The notes under the pieces were generated by a model that worked only from the letters and a program-made list of their open reading frames with translations, was not told where the DNA came from and made no database searches. Made by a program: the position numbers and the translations under genes. 64,000 nt of DNA, taken from Candidatus Poribacteria bacterium. Its GTDB lineage: Bacteria > Poribacteria > WGA-4E > WGA-3G. Positions 7,770 through 17,504 of the stretch are shown here, piece after piece. The stretch lies in contig JAJEAG010000027.1 of assembly GCA_022824265.1 (NCBI GenBank), positions 80,986 to 144,985 on the forward strand, read 5' to 3'. Every line of letters starts with the position of its first letter. Position 1 is the first letter of the stretch.

Positions 7770-9083
7770 ATGCCTCAAAGAGACTGCACATCCACAGACT
7801 GCGAAGGATTTTATCGCAGAGATCTAATTAAAGCCGGTGTTTTAAGCTTTTTTGGCTTCGGTCTAACTGATTTCTTCCGATTGAAAGCTGTTGCAGCACC
7901 AACTGCTAAACCAGCTTCAGCAAAATCGGTTATCCTCGTCTGGTTAGGCGGTGGTCCAAGCCATCTTGATATGTGGGATCTCAAACCCAATGCGCCTGAA
8001 GAGATCCGTGGTCTGTTCAAACCCATTCCCACGAACGTCAACGGTATTCAGATTAGTGAACATATGCCGAGACTCGCAAAACAGGCAGATAAACTCTGTA
8101 TCATCCGTTCAATGACTTCTCCAGAAGCTGCACATGAACGTGGTACGCATTATATGATTACAGGTTATCAACCTTTGCCCGGTTTCGCTGTTCCTGGTCA
8201 CGGTGCTGTTGTTGCCGAACTTAAAGAACAACGGAGCGCGTTACCACCTTACATCGCTATTCCTTCACCCGTTGCTTATGCTGGTGGTGGATTCTTAGGT
8301 GCATCGCTTGATCCGTTTTCACCAGATGGTAATCCAGCAAGCAATAATTTCAAAGTCAGAGATTTAGAACCCCCAAGAGGTATTACTTACGAGCGCGTTG
8401 AAAACAGAAAAGACCTGCGACAAGCAGTGGATAACGCCTTCAAGAAATACGAGGCAGGGAATCCAAAGGTTGAAGCGATGGATAATTTCTATTCCGCAGC
8501 ATACAACCTTATGAGTTCCGAAGACGCTCGCGGTGCATTTAACCTGAAAAAGGAACCGAAAGAAATACGCGACGCATATCGCAGAGACACTTTCGGACAA
8601 AGCTGCCTACTTGCCCGAAGACTTGTTGAAGCAGGGGTTAACTTCGTCACAGTCAGTAATGGTGGATGGGATAACCACAACAATATCTTCTCGTCCTTAC
8701 CGGGGAAACTCAACGCATTTGACCAGACAATGGCTACCTTAATTAATGACTTGTCTGAACGCGGGTTACTTGAAAGTACACTCGTCGTTACGATGGGTGA
8801 ATTCGGTAGAACTCCAGTCATCAACCGAAACGGTGGACGTGATCACCATCCAAGAGTATTTTCTATTATGTTAGCGGGTGGTGGTGTTGAAGGTGGACAA
8901 GTTGTCGGTGCTTCTGATCCACTCGGAATGGAACCCGCAGAAACACCTGTGCGACCTGAAGACTTGTCAGCTACTATCTATCAAAGTCTCGGTATTGATT
9001 ACAATCAGAGCATTGAATCTCCTGATGGTGTCCGTATCGTCCTTTCACGTGGTGGACGACCCATCCGGGGTGTCTTGTCTTAG
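7770..9083 (+). CDS. DUF1501 family exported protein
   Basis: 437 residues, preceded by AGGAGG (about 7760). The N-terminus has a Tat-type signal: RRDLIKAG followed by a hydrophobic stretch to about residue 45. The body carries the DUF1501 landmarks VWLGGGPSHLDMWDLKP (about 57-73), TVSNGGWDNH, LVVTMGEFGRTPV and GRDHHP near 350, residues that correspond to the metal site of the alkaline-phosphatase/sulfatase fold. The family is abundant in planctomycetes and poribacteria and is assumed to be a periplasmic hydrolase; no substrate is established. It is followed by WD40 and PPC/haem genes, a common grouping of exported proteins in these genomes. Confidence 0.9.
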   Translation: MPQRDCTSTDCEGFYRRDLIKAGVLSFFGFGLTDFFRLKAVAAPTAKPASAKSVILVWLGGGPSHLDMWDLKPNAPEEIRGLFKPIPTNVNGIQISEHMPRLAKQADKLCIIRSMTSPEAAHERGTHYMITGYQPLPGFAVPGHGAVVAELKEQRSALPPYIAIPSPVAYAGGGFLGASLDPFSPDGNPASNNFKVRDLEPPRGITYERVENRKDLRQAVDNAFKKYEAGNPKVEAMDNFYSAAYNLMSSEDARGAFNLKKEPKEIRDAYRRDTFGQSCLLARRLVEAGVNFVTVSNGGWDNHNNIFSSLPGKLNAFDQTMATLINDLSERGLLESTLVVTMGEFGRTPVINRNGGRDHHPRVFSIMLAGGGVEGGQVVGASDPLGMEPAETPVRPEDLSATIYQSLGIDYNQSIESPDGVRIVLSRGGRPIRGVLS

Positions 9084-9108
9084 ACCTATATCATTCCTAA
9101 TAAAGTGT

Positions 9109-9143
9109 AGTGTGAGGTCAACAGATCTTGTTGTCCTCACGCT
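9109..9143 (+). terminator. long hairpin downstream of the DUF1501 gene
   Basis: AGTGTGAGG pairs with CCTCACGCT (8 of 9) and the inner CAACA pairs with TGTTG around a GATCT loop. It lies 26 bases after the stop codon. A T-run is missing, so termination is likely but not certain. The remaining bases to 9370 show nothing recognisable. Confidence 0.45.
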
Positions 9144-9370
9144 GCTACTTGCATTCTGAATTAGTTACAGAGTCTTTACTGAACTGCAGAAGATATAAAA
9201 TCTGTAGTATTTATTACTCGTTTGCTGATTGTCATTCCCGTTACGATCTTTCCTATTAACTACCTGCTTATTTTTGGCATAAATTAATCTTGTAAAAATG
9301 CCGTGTAAAATAATAACAAGGTTGAGTTACTTGATGTCAATTAGGATATGTTAACCAAATTATTAAGACT

Positions 9371-10417
9371 ATGAAAAACAATATATTCTACACGCCACTT
9401 TTTTCACTAATGTTGCTTCTTATGCTGACTGTACCGCTTGTATTAATTATTCAAGCCGACGAACATCAGCAGGAAAAAGAACAAATTCTATCTCCCATCT
9501 GGGCACTTGAATTTAGTCCTGATGGAAAGTCGCTTGCTGTGGGGAAATATCAGTGGGTAGAACTTTGGGATATAGAAACAAATGAAATGGTCCACGTTTA
9601 TGAACCACACTTGGGTCGTGTTAGATGTTTGGAGTTCTCATCAGACGGTAAGACGTTGTATGCAAGTGGTGGTCAGGCAGCACGTAACGGTGAAATCCGT
9701 GTTTGGAATGTTGCCACAGAAGAACTCATCAATACGTATGAGATACATGCAGATACCATTGAATCAATTTCTATTAGCCCTGATAATACCAAGTTACTTA
9801 CCGCAAGTATGGACGAATTTAGTGCTATTATTGACTTAGTTAATTTGGATCATACAAAACCTTTAGACGATCAAGCAAAATGGTTAACGCAACACGTTGG
9901 TAGAGTTCTCTGCACGTTATATCATCCCAACGGAGACTATTTTGTTACTGGTAGTGAAGATAAAACCTTAAAAGTATGGAATCCTGAAGACAATACGGTA
10001 CTGGTCAGTTTTGATGGCAACGATGACTCGGTATATTCACTTGCTTATGCATCCCAAGAAAACCTTATTGTATCTGGTTCTGCTGATAATGTAGTCCGAT
10101 CCTGGAGGGTTACGCAAAACAACGGTAATACTCGTGGTACTCTCGCCAGAAATTTCAGCGCGCATCAAGGACCTGTATATAGTGTAGACTGCGGTCTTCT
10201 GAATGACCAACAAATCATCGCATCAGGCAGTGCTGACACATCTGTGATTATATGGGATATTCTTTCTGGCAACAGACGTAGAACATTTAATCAACCTACT
10301 GATGCTGTTTATGCTGTTAAGATAAGCCCAGATGGTACTCATGTTGCTGCAGGCAGCCGTGATGGTATAGTGCGAATCTGGAATATTCAAAATAATAGAT
10401 TAACACACGAATTCTAA
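9371..10417 (+). CDS. exported WD40 repeat protein
   Basis: 348 residues. Residues about 10-28 form a hydrophobic signal or anchor (FSLMLLLMLTVPLVLII), so the propeller is outside the cytoplasm. About seven WD40 blades follow, with typical sequences such as WALEFSPDGKSLAVG, LKVWNPED, VVRSWRV, VIIWDI and VRIWNIQ, enough for one closed seven-blade beta-propeller. There is no extra domain, so the role is a protein-binding platform. It lies between DUF1501 and the PPC/haem gene on the same strand; in planctomycete-like genomes these are often neighbours. No ribosome site of note. Confidence 0.85.
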   Translation: MKNNIFYTPLFSLMLLLMLTVPLVLIIQADEHQQEKEQILSPIWALEFSPDGKSLAVGKYQWVELWDIETNEMVHVYEPHLGRVRCLEFSSDGKTLYASGGQAARNGEIRVWNVATEELINTYEIHADTIESISISPDNTKLLTASMDEFSAIIDLVNLDHTKPLDDQAKWLTQHVGRVLCTLYHPNGDYFVTGSEDKTLKVWNPEDNTVLVSFDGNDDSVYSLAYASQENLIVSGSADNVVRSWRVTQNNGNTRGTLARNFSAHQGPVYSVDCGLLNDQQIIASGSADTSVIIWDILSGNRRRTFNQPTDAVYAVKISPDGTHVAAGSRDGIVRIWNIQNNRLTHEF

Positions 10418-10478
10418 CGCAGTTTAGTTGGATCAGTATGTAGTAACATATTGTCGAACATTCTGGAGGTAACATTCA

Positions 10479-13472
10479 ATGCGTGTACAAAATAAGTATA
10501 ATTATTTAGGTTGTAATCAACACATCAATTTATTATCAAGGCTTAGTGTGCAACATATCCTAATTTTGGCACTTCTTGTTTTATTGTGTACGCCTATTTC
10601 CGTTTTTGCCCAAGCAACTCCACGGCTGAATTCACTCTTTCCTGCTGGAGCACAAGTTGGAAAAATAGTTGAAGTGAAAATACAAGGTTCAGATTTAGAT
10701 GGGGCACATACCCTAATCGTTGAAGGTGACCCAGGTATTACTGGCACACTCAATGCGGGTGGTGGGAAAGTTGATGAAACACATAAACCTGTTTTTGAAG
10801 CGAATTGTGGTCAGTGCCATGAGTTACGTTCCCCAAGTAATCGTTCTATGACAGGAACACAGTGGGCAGCTGTTGTGAAACGTATGGTTGAAAACAAAGG
10901 TGCTGAAATTAGTGAAGACGATCAAACGAAAATCACTCACTACCTAAAATCTGCTGCAAAAGCAGCAGGTGGGATGACTGCTGAGTTAACAATCGCACCA
11001 GATGCACAAATAGGCACTCGTGAAATTCGTATCGTGGGAAAAAACGGTGCTTCAACCGCATGGCCCTTTGAAATAACCGATGTTCCCGATACTATTGAGA
11101 CCGAATCAAATAACGACATTGAATCTGCCAATATAATTCAATTACCTATAATCATCAATGGGGTTGTCAATTCAGGTGGAGATGAAGACTTTTATACATT
11201 TGAAGGATTAAAAGGAGAACGTTGTGTTTTCAACGTTAAAGCGTTTCGTTATAACAACATCAGTCAACAATTCTTCAACCCCTCAATCTCACTATTAGAT
11301 GCTCAGGGAACAGAACTTGCAAGGAGTAACGGTTTCTATAGTCTTGATCCTCTGATTGACCATACATTACCTGAAGATGGTTTCTACTTTCTTCGTATCA
11401 GAGACCTGCTCTATCGGGGAAATCCAGATTCTGTTTACCGTTTAACAATAGGAGTTGTCCCTTACAACACTTATATTTACCCAACAGGTGGAAAAATTGG
11501 TAGCAAAATCCAAACTACAATTGGTGGGGAAAATCTGCCAGAAACACAATTGGAGATCGATCTACCGAGTGATCAACAGCCTGGGGTAACGCTTATCCGC
11601 ACTTCTTACGGTATATTCCCCTTTATTGCTAATGAGTATGATGAACAAGTTGAGCATTTAGCAGATGCAACTAAACAGAACGCTTCTGCAGAAACCTCTG
11701 AAGATAACGAAACTCAAGCAAAAAATGCTGAATCTGAAATTCTTTTTCAAACAAAATGTTCGGTTTGTCATGAACTCCGTTCACCCAATAATCGTGCGTT
11801 AACAGCGGAACAGTGGGAAGCAACTATTACTCGTATGGCAGAAAAAGATAACTCAGATATTACCAACACAGATCGTGACCGTATTATTGCTTTTGTTGCT
11901 GAAGAAGTCGTCCGCATGGGGCAGCTGATTGCAAAGCAAATTGAAAGTTCTCAACAAATTGATACCCCAGGTGCGATAAGTGGTCGTATTTCTAAACCGG
12001 GTGAAGTTGACTATTACCGCTTCACAATAGCTGAAGGATCACGGCTCGGTCCTTGGTGGGTTATCCATCCATTTGACAACACAGAAGAAAAAGGTTTTGA
12101 TACTGTATATCCTCCTGAAGTAGAAATTGATCTCAAGAAAACGTATGTCGGAAAAGAGGGTAGAAGAATAAAATGGTATAGAACCAACACCAGAGGAGAA
12201 AATGTATTCTCCAGTGTCCCAGAAGACGATGTAACAGGATATGCTCTAACCTACTTTGAATCGAATCGAGACCAAAAGTATATCTTATCACTTGGATCAG
12301 ATGACACTATTAAGATTTGGGTGAACGATAAACTCATCTTCAGCAAGTACATACATCGACCTCTCAACCGGGGTGATGATGTTATTGAATTACCCGTCAC
12401 CAAGGGAAGGAACAAGATTCTTGTTAAGGTTACGAATGGATATGGTCCATGGGGATTTTTTGCTGATATAGGTGGATATTCCATCGATTTATCTGCTGAA
12501 AAACTGAATTCTCCCTTAAGTCCTTCACTAACTTTGTTAAACAGTGAAGGTCGAGTATTGCGAAATAACGCTGGTAGAGGTGGCAGACGTAATGCAATTA
12601 TTGATTATAGTTTTGCACGTCCCGGTGAATACGCTCTACGCGTTGAAGATATTTCAGGGAAGGGTGGAGATGGATATGTCTATCATTTGGATATACGTCC
12701 AACTGTGCCAGATTTTGCTATGTCTGTTACACCCGATAACCCGAATATCGGTAGAGGCGGGACAGTCTTGTTGCAGGTTAATCTACAACGTCGGGTTGGA
12801 TTTACCGAACCAATCCTGCTTTCTGTTGATAATCTACCACAGGGTATTACAGCAAGCCAGAGTGCAATACTTACAGAAGGTGGAAATAATGTCGGGTATC
12901 TGACATTAACCGCTTCTCCAGATGCTGAATTAGCACATAGCGTCGTCCAGGTGGTCGGTACCGTAACAACATCCTCCGGACATCAGATTAGACGTGCAGC
13001 TACACCTGTAGAGGTTTATCAGATTCGGAACAATGATCAAACAGTTCAACGAAATAGTACCGTCGTCAGTGTAACTGAGAACACTCCTATCATTGTATCC
13101 ACAACTCCAGATGAAATTACTGTAACACCAGATGCTCCGGTTGATATTACCGTCAAAGTTGATCGTAAAGGTGGTAACCGTCAGAACATGAACTTGACAG
13201 TTGTTGGATTGCCTTTTGGTGTAAGAACCCAACGAGATACAACTGTACTCAGAAGGGGAACATCAGAAGCGACAATAACACTTCTACCGAACATAATTTC
13301 AGGTGGTAGGGATGAATTACGTCGAAACCCATTCTTAGGAAACAAACAAACGAGACCTCATACCTTTGTTATAAACGTCTCTGTTGGAAACCGACGTATA
13401 GCAAGTAGTCCAGCTGTAAAACTCTGGCTTGGAGACACATCAAATTCCGATGAGCAAGCAAAATTAGAATGA
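10479..13472 (+). CDS. large exported protein with PPC domains and two c-type haem motifs
   Basis: 997 residues with GGAGGT before the ATG. A signal peptide ends near residue 45 (LVLLCTPISVFAQA). Two nearly matching modules carry CxxCH, C110-C113-H114 (CGQCHELRSP) and C427-C430-H431 (CSVCHELRSP), each followed by a W-x-x-x-x-x-R-M helix typical of small cytochrome c folds of the quinohaemoprotein amine dehydrogenase alpha type. After each lies a PPC-like beta module (residues about 200-320 and 485-540, then 660-740), recognised by DxDFYTF or VDYYRF and the repeated Y-x-L-R pattern. A fibronectin or PA14-like stretch lies around 560-660. It is probably periplasmic or surface-bound and electron-transferring; the partner is unknown. 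Confidence 0.8.
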   Translation: MRVQNKYNYLGCNQHINLLSRLSVQHILILALLVLLCTPISVFAQATPRLNSLFPAGAQVGKIVEVKIQGSDLDGAHTLIVEGDPGITGTLNAGGGKVDETHKPVFEANCGQCHELRSPSNRSMTGTQWAAVVKRMVENKGAEISEDDQTKITHYLKSAAKAAGGMTAELTIAPDAQIGTREIRIVGKNGASTAWPFEITDVPDTIETESNNDIESANIIQLPIIINGVVNSGGDEDFYTFEGLKGERCVFNVKAFRYNNISQQFFNPSISLLDAQGTELARSNGFYSLDPLIDHTLPEDGFYFLRIRDLLYRGNPDSVYRLTIGVVPYNTYIYPTGGKIGSKIQTTIGGENLPETQLEIDLPSDQQPGVTLIRTSYGIFPFIANEYDEQVEHLADATKQNASAETSEDNETQAKNAESEILFQTKCSVCHELRSPNNRALTAEQWEATITRMAEKDNSDITNTDRDRIIAFVAEEVVRMGQLIAKQIESSQQIDTPGAISGRISKPGEVDYYRFTIAEGSRLGPWWVIHPFDNTEEKGFDTVYPPEVEIDLKKTYVGKEGRRIKWYRTNTRGENVFSSVPEDDVTGYALTYFESNRDQKYILSLGSDDTIKIWVNDKLIFSKYIHRPLNRGDDVIELPVTKGRNKILVKVTNGYGPWGFFADIGGYSIDLSAEKLNSPLSPSLTLLNSEGRVLRNNAGRGGRRNAIIDYSFARPGEYALRVEDISGKGGDGYVYHLDIRPTVPDFAMSVTPDNPNIGRGGTVLLQVNLQRRVGFTEPILLSVDNLPQGITASQSAILTEGGNNVGYLTLTASPDAELAHSVVQVVGTVTTSSGHQIRRAATPVEVYQIRNNDQTVQRNSTVVSVTENTPIIVSTTPDEITVTPDAPVDITVKVDRKGGNRQNMNLTVVGLPFGVRTQRDTTVLRRGTSEATITLLPNIISGGRDELRRNPFLGNKQTRPHTFVINVSVGNRRIASSPAVKLWLGDTSNSDEQAKLE

Positions 13473-13562
13473 TATTAACGTTACTCCCCATATTTTGCCA
13501 TAGTATAAAAAACACAAAGATTAACCATACGTCATTACTTGATGTAGAAACTTAAATCTGAT

Positions 13563-13618
13563 AGGCGAGATCCCATTGAATGTATTGATGATGCATTTGA
13601 TGATTAGGCATCTCGCCT
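13563..13618. terminator. inverted repeat between the PPC and Tricorn genes
   Basis: AGGCGAGAT at 13563-13571 pairs perfectly with ATCTCGCCT at 13610-13618, with a 38-base loop containing repeated GATGAT-like words. It is followed by a T-rich stretch, so it could terminate the upstream message; the long loop is unusual. Confidence 0.4.
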
Positions 13619-13675
13619 CATATTTTGTTTAAATCACGCTTACATTAGATTTTCTATTCATTACAGGAGGTGTGA

Positions 13676-16600
13676 ATGTCAGGATATTATCGATTCCCAA
13701 CTATTTCAAATGAAACTATTGTATTTGTTTGTGAGGATGATTTATGGACAGTTCCAATCAGTGGTGGTGTTGCCCGTAGACTCACATCAAATCTCGGTGC
13801 AACAGGTTCACCACAATTATCACCAAACGGTGAAGTTCTTGCATTTGCTGGACGAGAAGAAGGTCCAGCAGAAGTCTACGTCATGCCAGCACTCGGTGGA
13901 GAAGCCAAACGACTCACATATCAAGGAAGTAATGTTAGTATAGTCGGATGGGATGTAGCTGGAGAAAATATTCTATATTCCAGTGGTGCTGGATCAGCGT
14001 TCGGTGCATGGATATGGAGCATTTCCCCTGAGGGTGGAGAACCACAACGACAACCTTATGGACCCGCAAATCACATTGCGTTCGGAAGTAATGGAGGCGT
14101 AATCCTCGGTAGGTTAACGCGCGAACCAGCACGATGGAAACGTTATCGTGGTGGAACAGCAGGTCAACTCTGGATTGATAATGAAGGTGACGGACAATTT
14201 CAGCCGTTTTCCCCTGTAGATAGTAATTTTACTACACCGATGTGGATTGACGATCGCATCTACTTCATATCTGATCACGAGGGGATTGGAAATATATATT
14301 CATGCCTAACCTCTGGCGATGATATGAAACGGCACACGCATCAAGAAACATATTACTGTCGCTCGGCACAAACAGACGGCACACGTATCGTTTACCATGC
14401 TGGTGCGGACTTATGGGTCTACGATATTGATAATGATACCAATCACCAAGTTGAAGTGGATTTTCGAAGTCCACGTATACAACGTCAACGCAAATTCGTC
14501 AGTGCTTCAAAGTATCTACAAACGGGTTCGCTATCTGTTGATGGACGTTCTATTGTCTTGACTGCTCGTGGTAAGCTTTTCACGATGGCAAATTGGGACG
14601 GTGCTGTCCTGCAACACGGAGAGCGAAACGGTGCTCGTTACCGATTACCTCAATGGTTGAACGATGGAAAACGTATCATTACACTTTCCGATGCTGGTGG
14701 CGAAGAAGCATTTGAAATTCACACCTGCGATGGTAGCGAAGAGATACGGCGTTTGGACGACCTTGATATCGGTCATGTTAGAACTTTTGCTGTCTGTCCA
14801 ATAGGCGATAACTTAAAAGACCAAATATTCATCGTTAACAACCGATTTGAGCTTCTACATTTAGAACTTGAAACATCAGAACTACGTGTGCTTGATAAAA
14901 GCATATATAGTCGTATACAAGGGGCAAGTTGGTCACCTGACGGAAAATGGATTGTTTATGGTTTCGCGTCAACAGAAACCACATCTTCAATCAAGCTTTG
15001 CAATGTGGAGAGCGGAGAAACAACGTATATCACTCAACCAGAATTCACAGATTACGCACCTTCCTGGGATCCTGAAGGTAAATACCTGTATTTCTTATCA
15101 CGACGCGAATTCGATCCTGTCGGTGACGCTTTACAATTTGAACTTAGTTTTCCTATCGCTACACGCCCCATGCTGGTGACATTGCAGAAAGAATTACCGA
15201 ACCCGTTTCTACCTTCTTCACCATCACCTGAAGAGGAAAAGGAAAAAGAGGATAAGGAAAATGAGGACAATAACGGTGAAGAGAAATCTGATGAAAAAGA
15301 AGGTAAATCCAAAGAAGAAAAAGACGAGAAAAAGATACAATCCATAAAAATCGAGTTGGATGGTATTGAACAACGTATTGTGGCTTTTCCGTATTCACAT
15401 GGGATGTATGGACAAATTGCGGGGATTAAGGGTAAAGCACTTTTCACTTCATCTCCTGTTCAGCATGCAACTAATGCGCCAGGTGATGAAGAATCCAGTG
15501 CCAAAGGAAAATTACATTCTTATGATTTCAAAGAACAGAGGAAAGAGGTACTCGTATCTGACATCTCATCTTTCACGCTTTCAAGAGATTACAAAAACCT
15601 ATTATACCGCACCGGAGATCGGATGCGGGTAGTAAAAGCTGGTAAGAAAGTTGAGGATGGTCAAAAATCTGATAGCAAAGGTGGATCAAATCGACATACT
15701 GGTTGGATAGATCTCAACCGCGTGCGACCTTCTATCATCCCAACGGCTGAATGGAAGCAAATGTATCGCGAAGCATGGCGACTTCAACGTGATTATTTCT
15801 GGACCGAAAATATGTCTGATGTTGATTGGGAAAATGTTTATCAACGCTATCTGCCATTACTGGATCGTATAGCAACCCGTGCTGAATTCTCTGATTTAAT
15901 GTGGGAAATGCAAGGAGAACTGGGGACATCACACGCGTATGAATCTGGTGGGGATTACCGAAGTTCACCCAGCTACGGACAAGGATTCCTCGGTGCTGAT
16001 TTCGTCTACGATGAGGAAAACGAAGGCTATCGCATTACACATATAGTACGAGGTGATACTTGGGTTGAGAGAAGAGATTCACCACTGAATGCACCAGGTA
16101 TTAATATCCAAGAAGGTGACATTCTGCTTGATATTGGTGGTCAACCTTTGAGTCAAAACGTTTCTCCGGGTGAGTTATTGGTCAATCTGGGAGGACAAGA
16201 GGTGCAAACCACGTTTAAGAATGCAAGTGACGGTGAAAAACGCGTTGTCACGATCAAAGTGCTCAGAGGGGAAAGTGAATTGCGTTACCGCGAATGGGTC
16301 GCGCAAAACAGAAAATACGTCCATGAAAAAACTGATGGTAAAGTGGGATATGTACACATACCCGATATGGGAAGACGCGGATATGCTGAATTTCATCGCG
16401 GCTATTTGTCTGAAGTGAGTTATCCCAGTCTACTCATTGATGTTAGATACAACGGTGGTGGTAATGTATCGCAACTGATTTTAGAAAAGTTATCACGTCA
16501 CCGTATTGGCTATGTCATTCCACGGTGGGGTACACCTAATTCTTATCCTACAGCCTCTGTGTTAGGTCCAATGATAACCGTTACCAACGAAAATGCTGGT

Positions 16601-16963
16601 TCCGATGGGGACATATTCTCTCACTGTTTCAAATTGATGAAGTTAGGGAAACTAATTGGTAAGCGAACGTGGGGTGGTGTTATCGGCATTTCACCACATC
16701 AAGGTTTTGTTGATGGTGGGAACACTACACAACCTGAATATTCATTCTGGTTCGAAGATGTCGGTTGGGACGTTGAAAACTACGGGACAGACCCAGACGT
16801 TGAAGTGGATTACCGTCCACAAGATTATATGACAGATGGGGACCCACAACTGGACAAGGCGATTGAGATTCTTCTCCGAGAGATGGAAGAAAACCCACCC
16901 GAGCTCCCCGACTTCGGGGACCGTCCAATCTTAACTCTGCCAACATTACCGAAAGCAGAATAG
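13676..16963 (+). CDS. Tricorn-type S41 serine protease
   Basis: 1095 residues, the usual Tricorn size, with AGGAGG before the start. Order: a six-bladed propeller (about 1-310), a seven-bladed propeller (about 310-660), a tail-interaction helix bundle, a PDZ domain (about 770-850) and an S41 core. Catalytic residues can be placed: H753 in GTSHAYESGG, S976-D977 in NENAGSDGD and E1021 in TQPEYSFWF. Between propeller blades, about residues 518-560, sits a Lys/Glu-rich low-complexity insert. Tricorn degrades peptides released by other proteases. No signal peptide is seen, so it is cytoplasmic. A strong terminator follows at 16988. Confidence 0.93.
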   Translation: MSGYYRFPTISNETIVFVCEDDLWTVPISGGVARRLTSNLGATGSPQLSPNGEVLAFAGREEGPAEVYVMPALGGEAKRLTYQGSNVSIVGWDVAGENILYSSGAGSAFGAWIWSISPEGGEPQRQPYGPANHIAFGSNGGVILGRLTREPARWKRYRGGTAGQLWIDNEGDGQFQPFSPVDSNFTTPMWIDDRIYFISDHEGIGNIYSCLTSGDDMKRHTHQETYYCRSAQTDGTRIVYHAGADLWVYDIDNDTNHQVEVDFRSPRIQRQRKFVSASKYLQTGSLSVDGRSIVLTARGKLFTMANWDGAVLQHGERNGARYRLPQWLNDGKRIITLSDAGGEEAFEIHTCDGSEEIRRLDDLDIGHVRTFAVCPIGDNLKDQIFIVNNRFELLHLELETSELRVLDKSIYSRIQGASWSPDGKWIVYGFASTETTSSIKLCNVESGETTYITQPEFTDYAPSWDPEGKYLYFLSRREFDPVGDALQFELSFPIATRPMLVTLQKELPNPFLPSSPSPEEEKEKEDKENEDNNGEEKSDEKEGKSKEEKDEKKIQSIKIELDGIEQRIVAFPYSHGMYGQIAGIKGKALFTSSPVQHATNAPGDEESSAKGKLHSYDFKEQRKEVLVSDISSFTLSRDYKNLLYRTGDRMRVVKAGKKVEDGQKSDSKGGSNRHTGWIDLNRVRPSIIPTAEWKQMYREAWRLQRDYFWTENMSDVDWENVYQRYLPLLDRIATRAEFSDLMWEMQGELGTSHAYESGGDYRSSPSYGQGFLGADFVYDEENEGYRITHIVRGDTWVERRDSPLNAPGINIQEGDILLDIGGQPLSQNVSPGELLVNLGGQEVQTTFKNASDGEKRVVTIKVLRGESELRYREWVAQNRKYVHEKTDGKVGYVHIPDMGRRGYAEFHRGYLSEVSYPSLLIDVRYNGGGNVSQLILEKLSRHRIGYVIPRWGTPNSYPTASVLGPMITVTNENAGSDGDIFSHCFKLMKLGKLIGKRTWGGVIGISPHQGFVDGGNTTQPEYSFWFEDVGWDVENYGTDPDVEVDYRPQDYMTDGDPQLDKAIEILLREMEENPPELPDFGDRPILTLPTLPKAE

Positions 16964-16987
16964 TATCAATCTAATGTATTGATCATA

Positions 16988-17010
16988 AGGCGCGCTTTGT
17001 AAGCGCGCCT
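16988..17010 (+). terminator. rho-independent-type terminator after the Tricorn gene
   Basis: AGGCGCGCTT pairs perfectly with AAGCGCGCCT over a three-base TGT loop and is followed by ATTTCGTT. It lies 25 bases after the stop codon. Confidence 0.8.
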
Positions 17011-17039
17011 ATTTCGTTAAATGTAAATACTATACATCG

Positions 17040-17068
17040 TTGATTTGCAGTGAGTTTTGTGTTACAAT
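17040..17068 (+). promoter_or_regulatory. putative promoter of the UPF0175 gene
   Basis: TTGATT at 17040-17045, a 17-bp spacer and TACAAT at 17063-17068, about 55 bp before the start codon at 17124. Confidence 0.5.
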
Positions 17069-17123
17069 GTTTCCTATACATATCAGAATATATTCCAAAA
17101 TTTACGATAGGTAGGCAGAAAGC

Positions 17124-17399
17124 ATGTCAAAAACCCAAGTTGAAATTCAATTCACACTACCGATTGACGAAACACTACTACTCCATAAAACTGATGCAGA
17201 GTTGAAGGCAAAAGAAGCTTTCGTGCTTGAACTCCTCAGACAAGGTGACATCAGTGCTGGTAGAGCTGCACAACTACTAAACATTTCACGTTGGGATCTT
17301 TCAGAGTTGATGTCAACTGCAGGAATTTCACCATTTGCTGAACTTACCGCTGAAGAATTAGCAACTGAAGTAGAAAATGCTTTGAGGGTTTTAAGATGA
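17124..17399 (+). CDS. UPF0175 family small protein (VapB-like antitoxin type)
   Basis: 91 residues. The middle reads KEAFVLELLRQGDISAGRAAQLLNISRWDLSELM, the conserved UPF0175 core with a helix-turn-helix-like A-A-x-L-L-x-I-S-R segment that in this family precedes DNA or toxin contact. The Y/F-D-L position usual after the helix is W-D-L here. UPF0175 genes normally precede a DUF3368 PIN-type toxin gene. No such gene follows; the next reading frame is the acetokinase at 17505. It may therefore be an orphan antitoxin or a plain regulator. Confidence 0.75.
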   Translation: MSKTQVEIQFTLPIDETLLLHKTDAELKAKEAFVLELLRQGDISAGRAAQLLNISRWDLSELMSTAGISPFAELTAEELATEVENALRVLR

Positions 17400-17504
17400 A
17401 CTCCGTGTAAATGGCACTAGAATCAGTCATAATCTTTATACTCATATACTTGCAAGATCGGATGAATAAAATTACCCATCAAAAGAAAGCGATATAAAAC
17501 CTAC

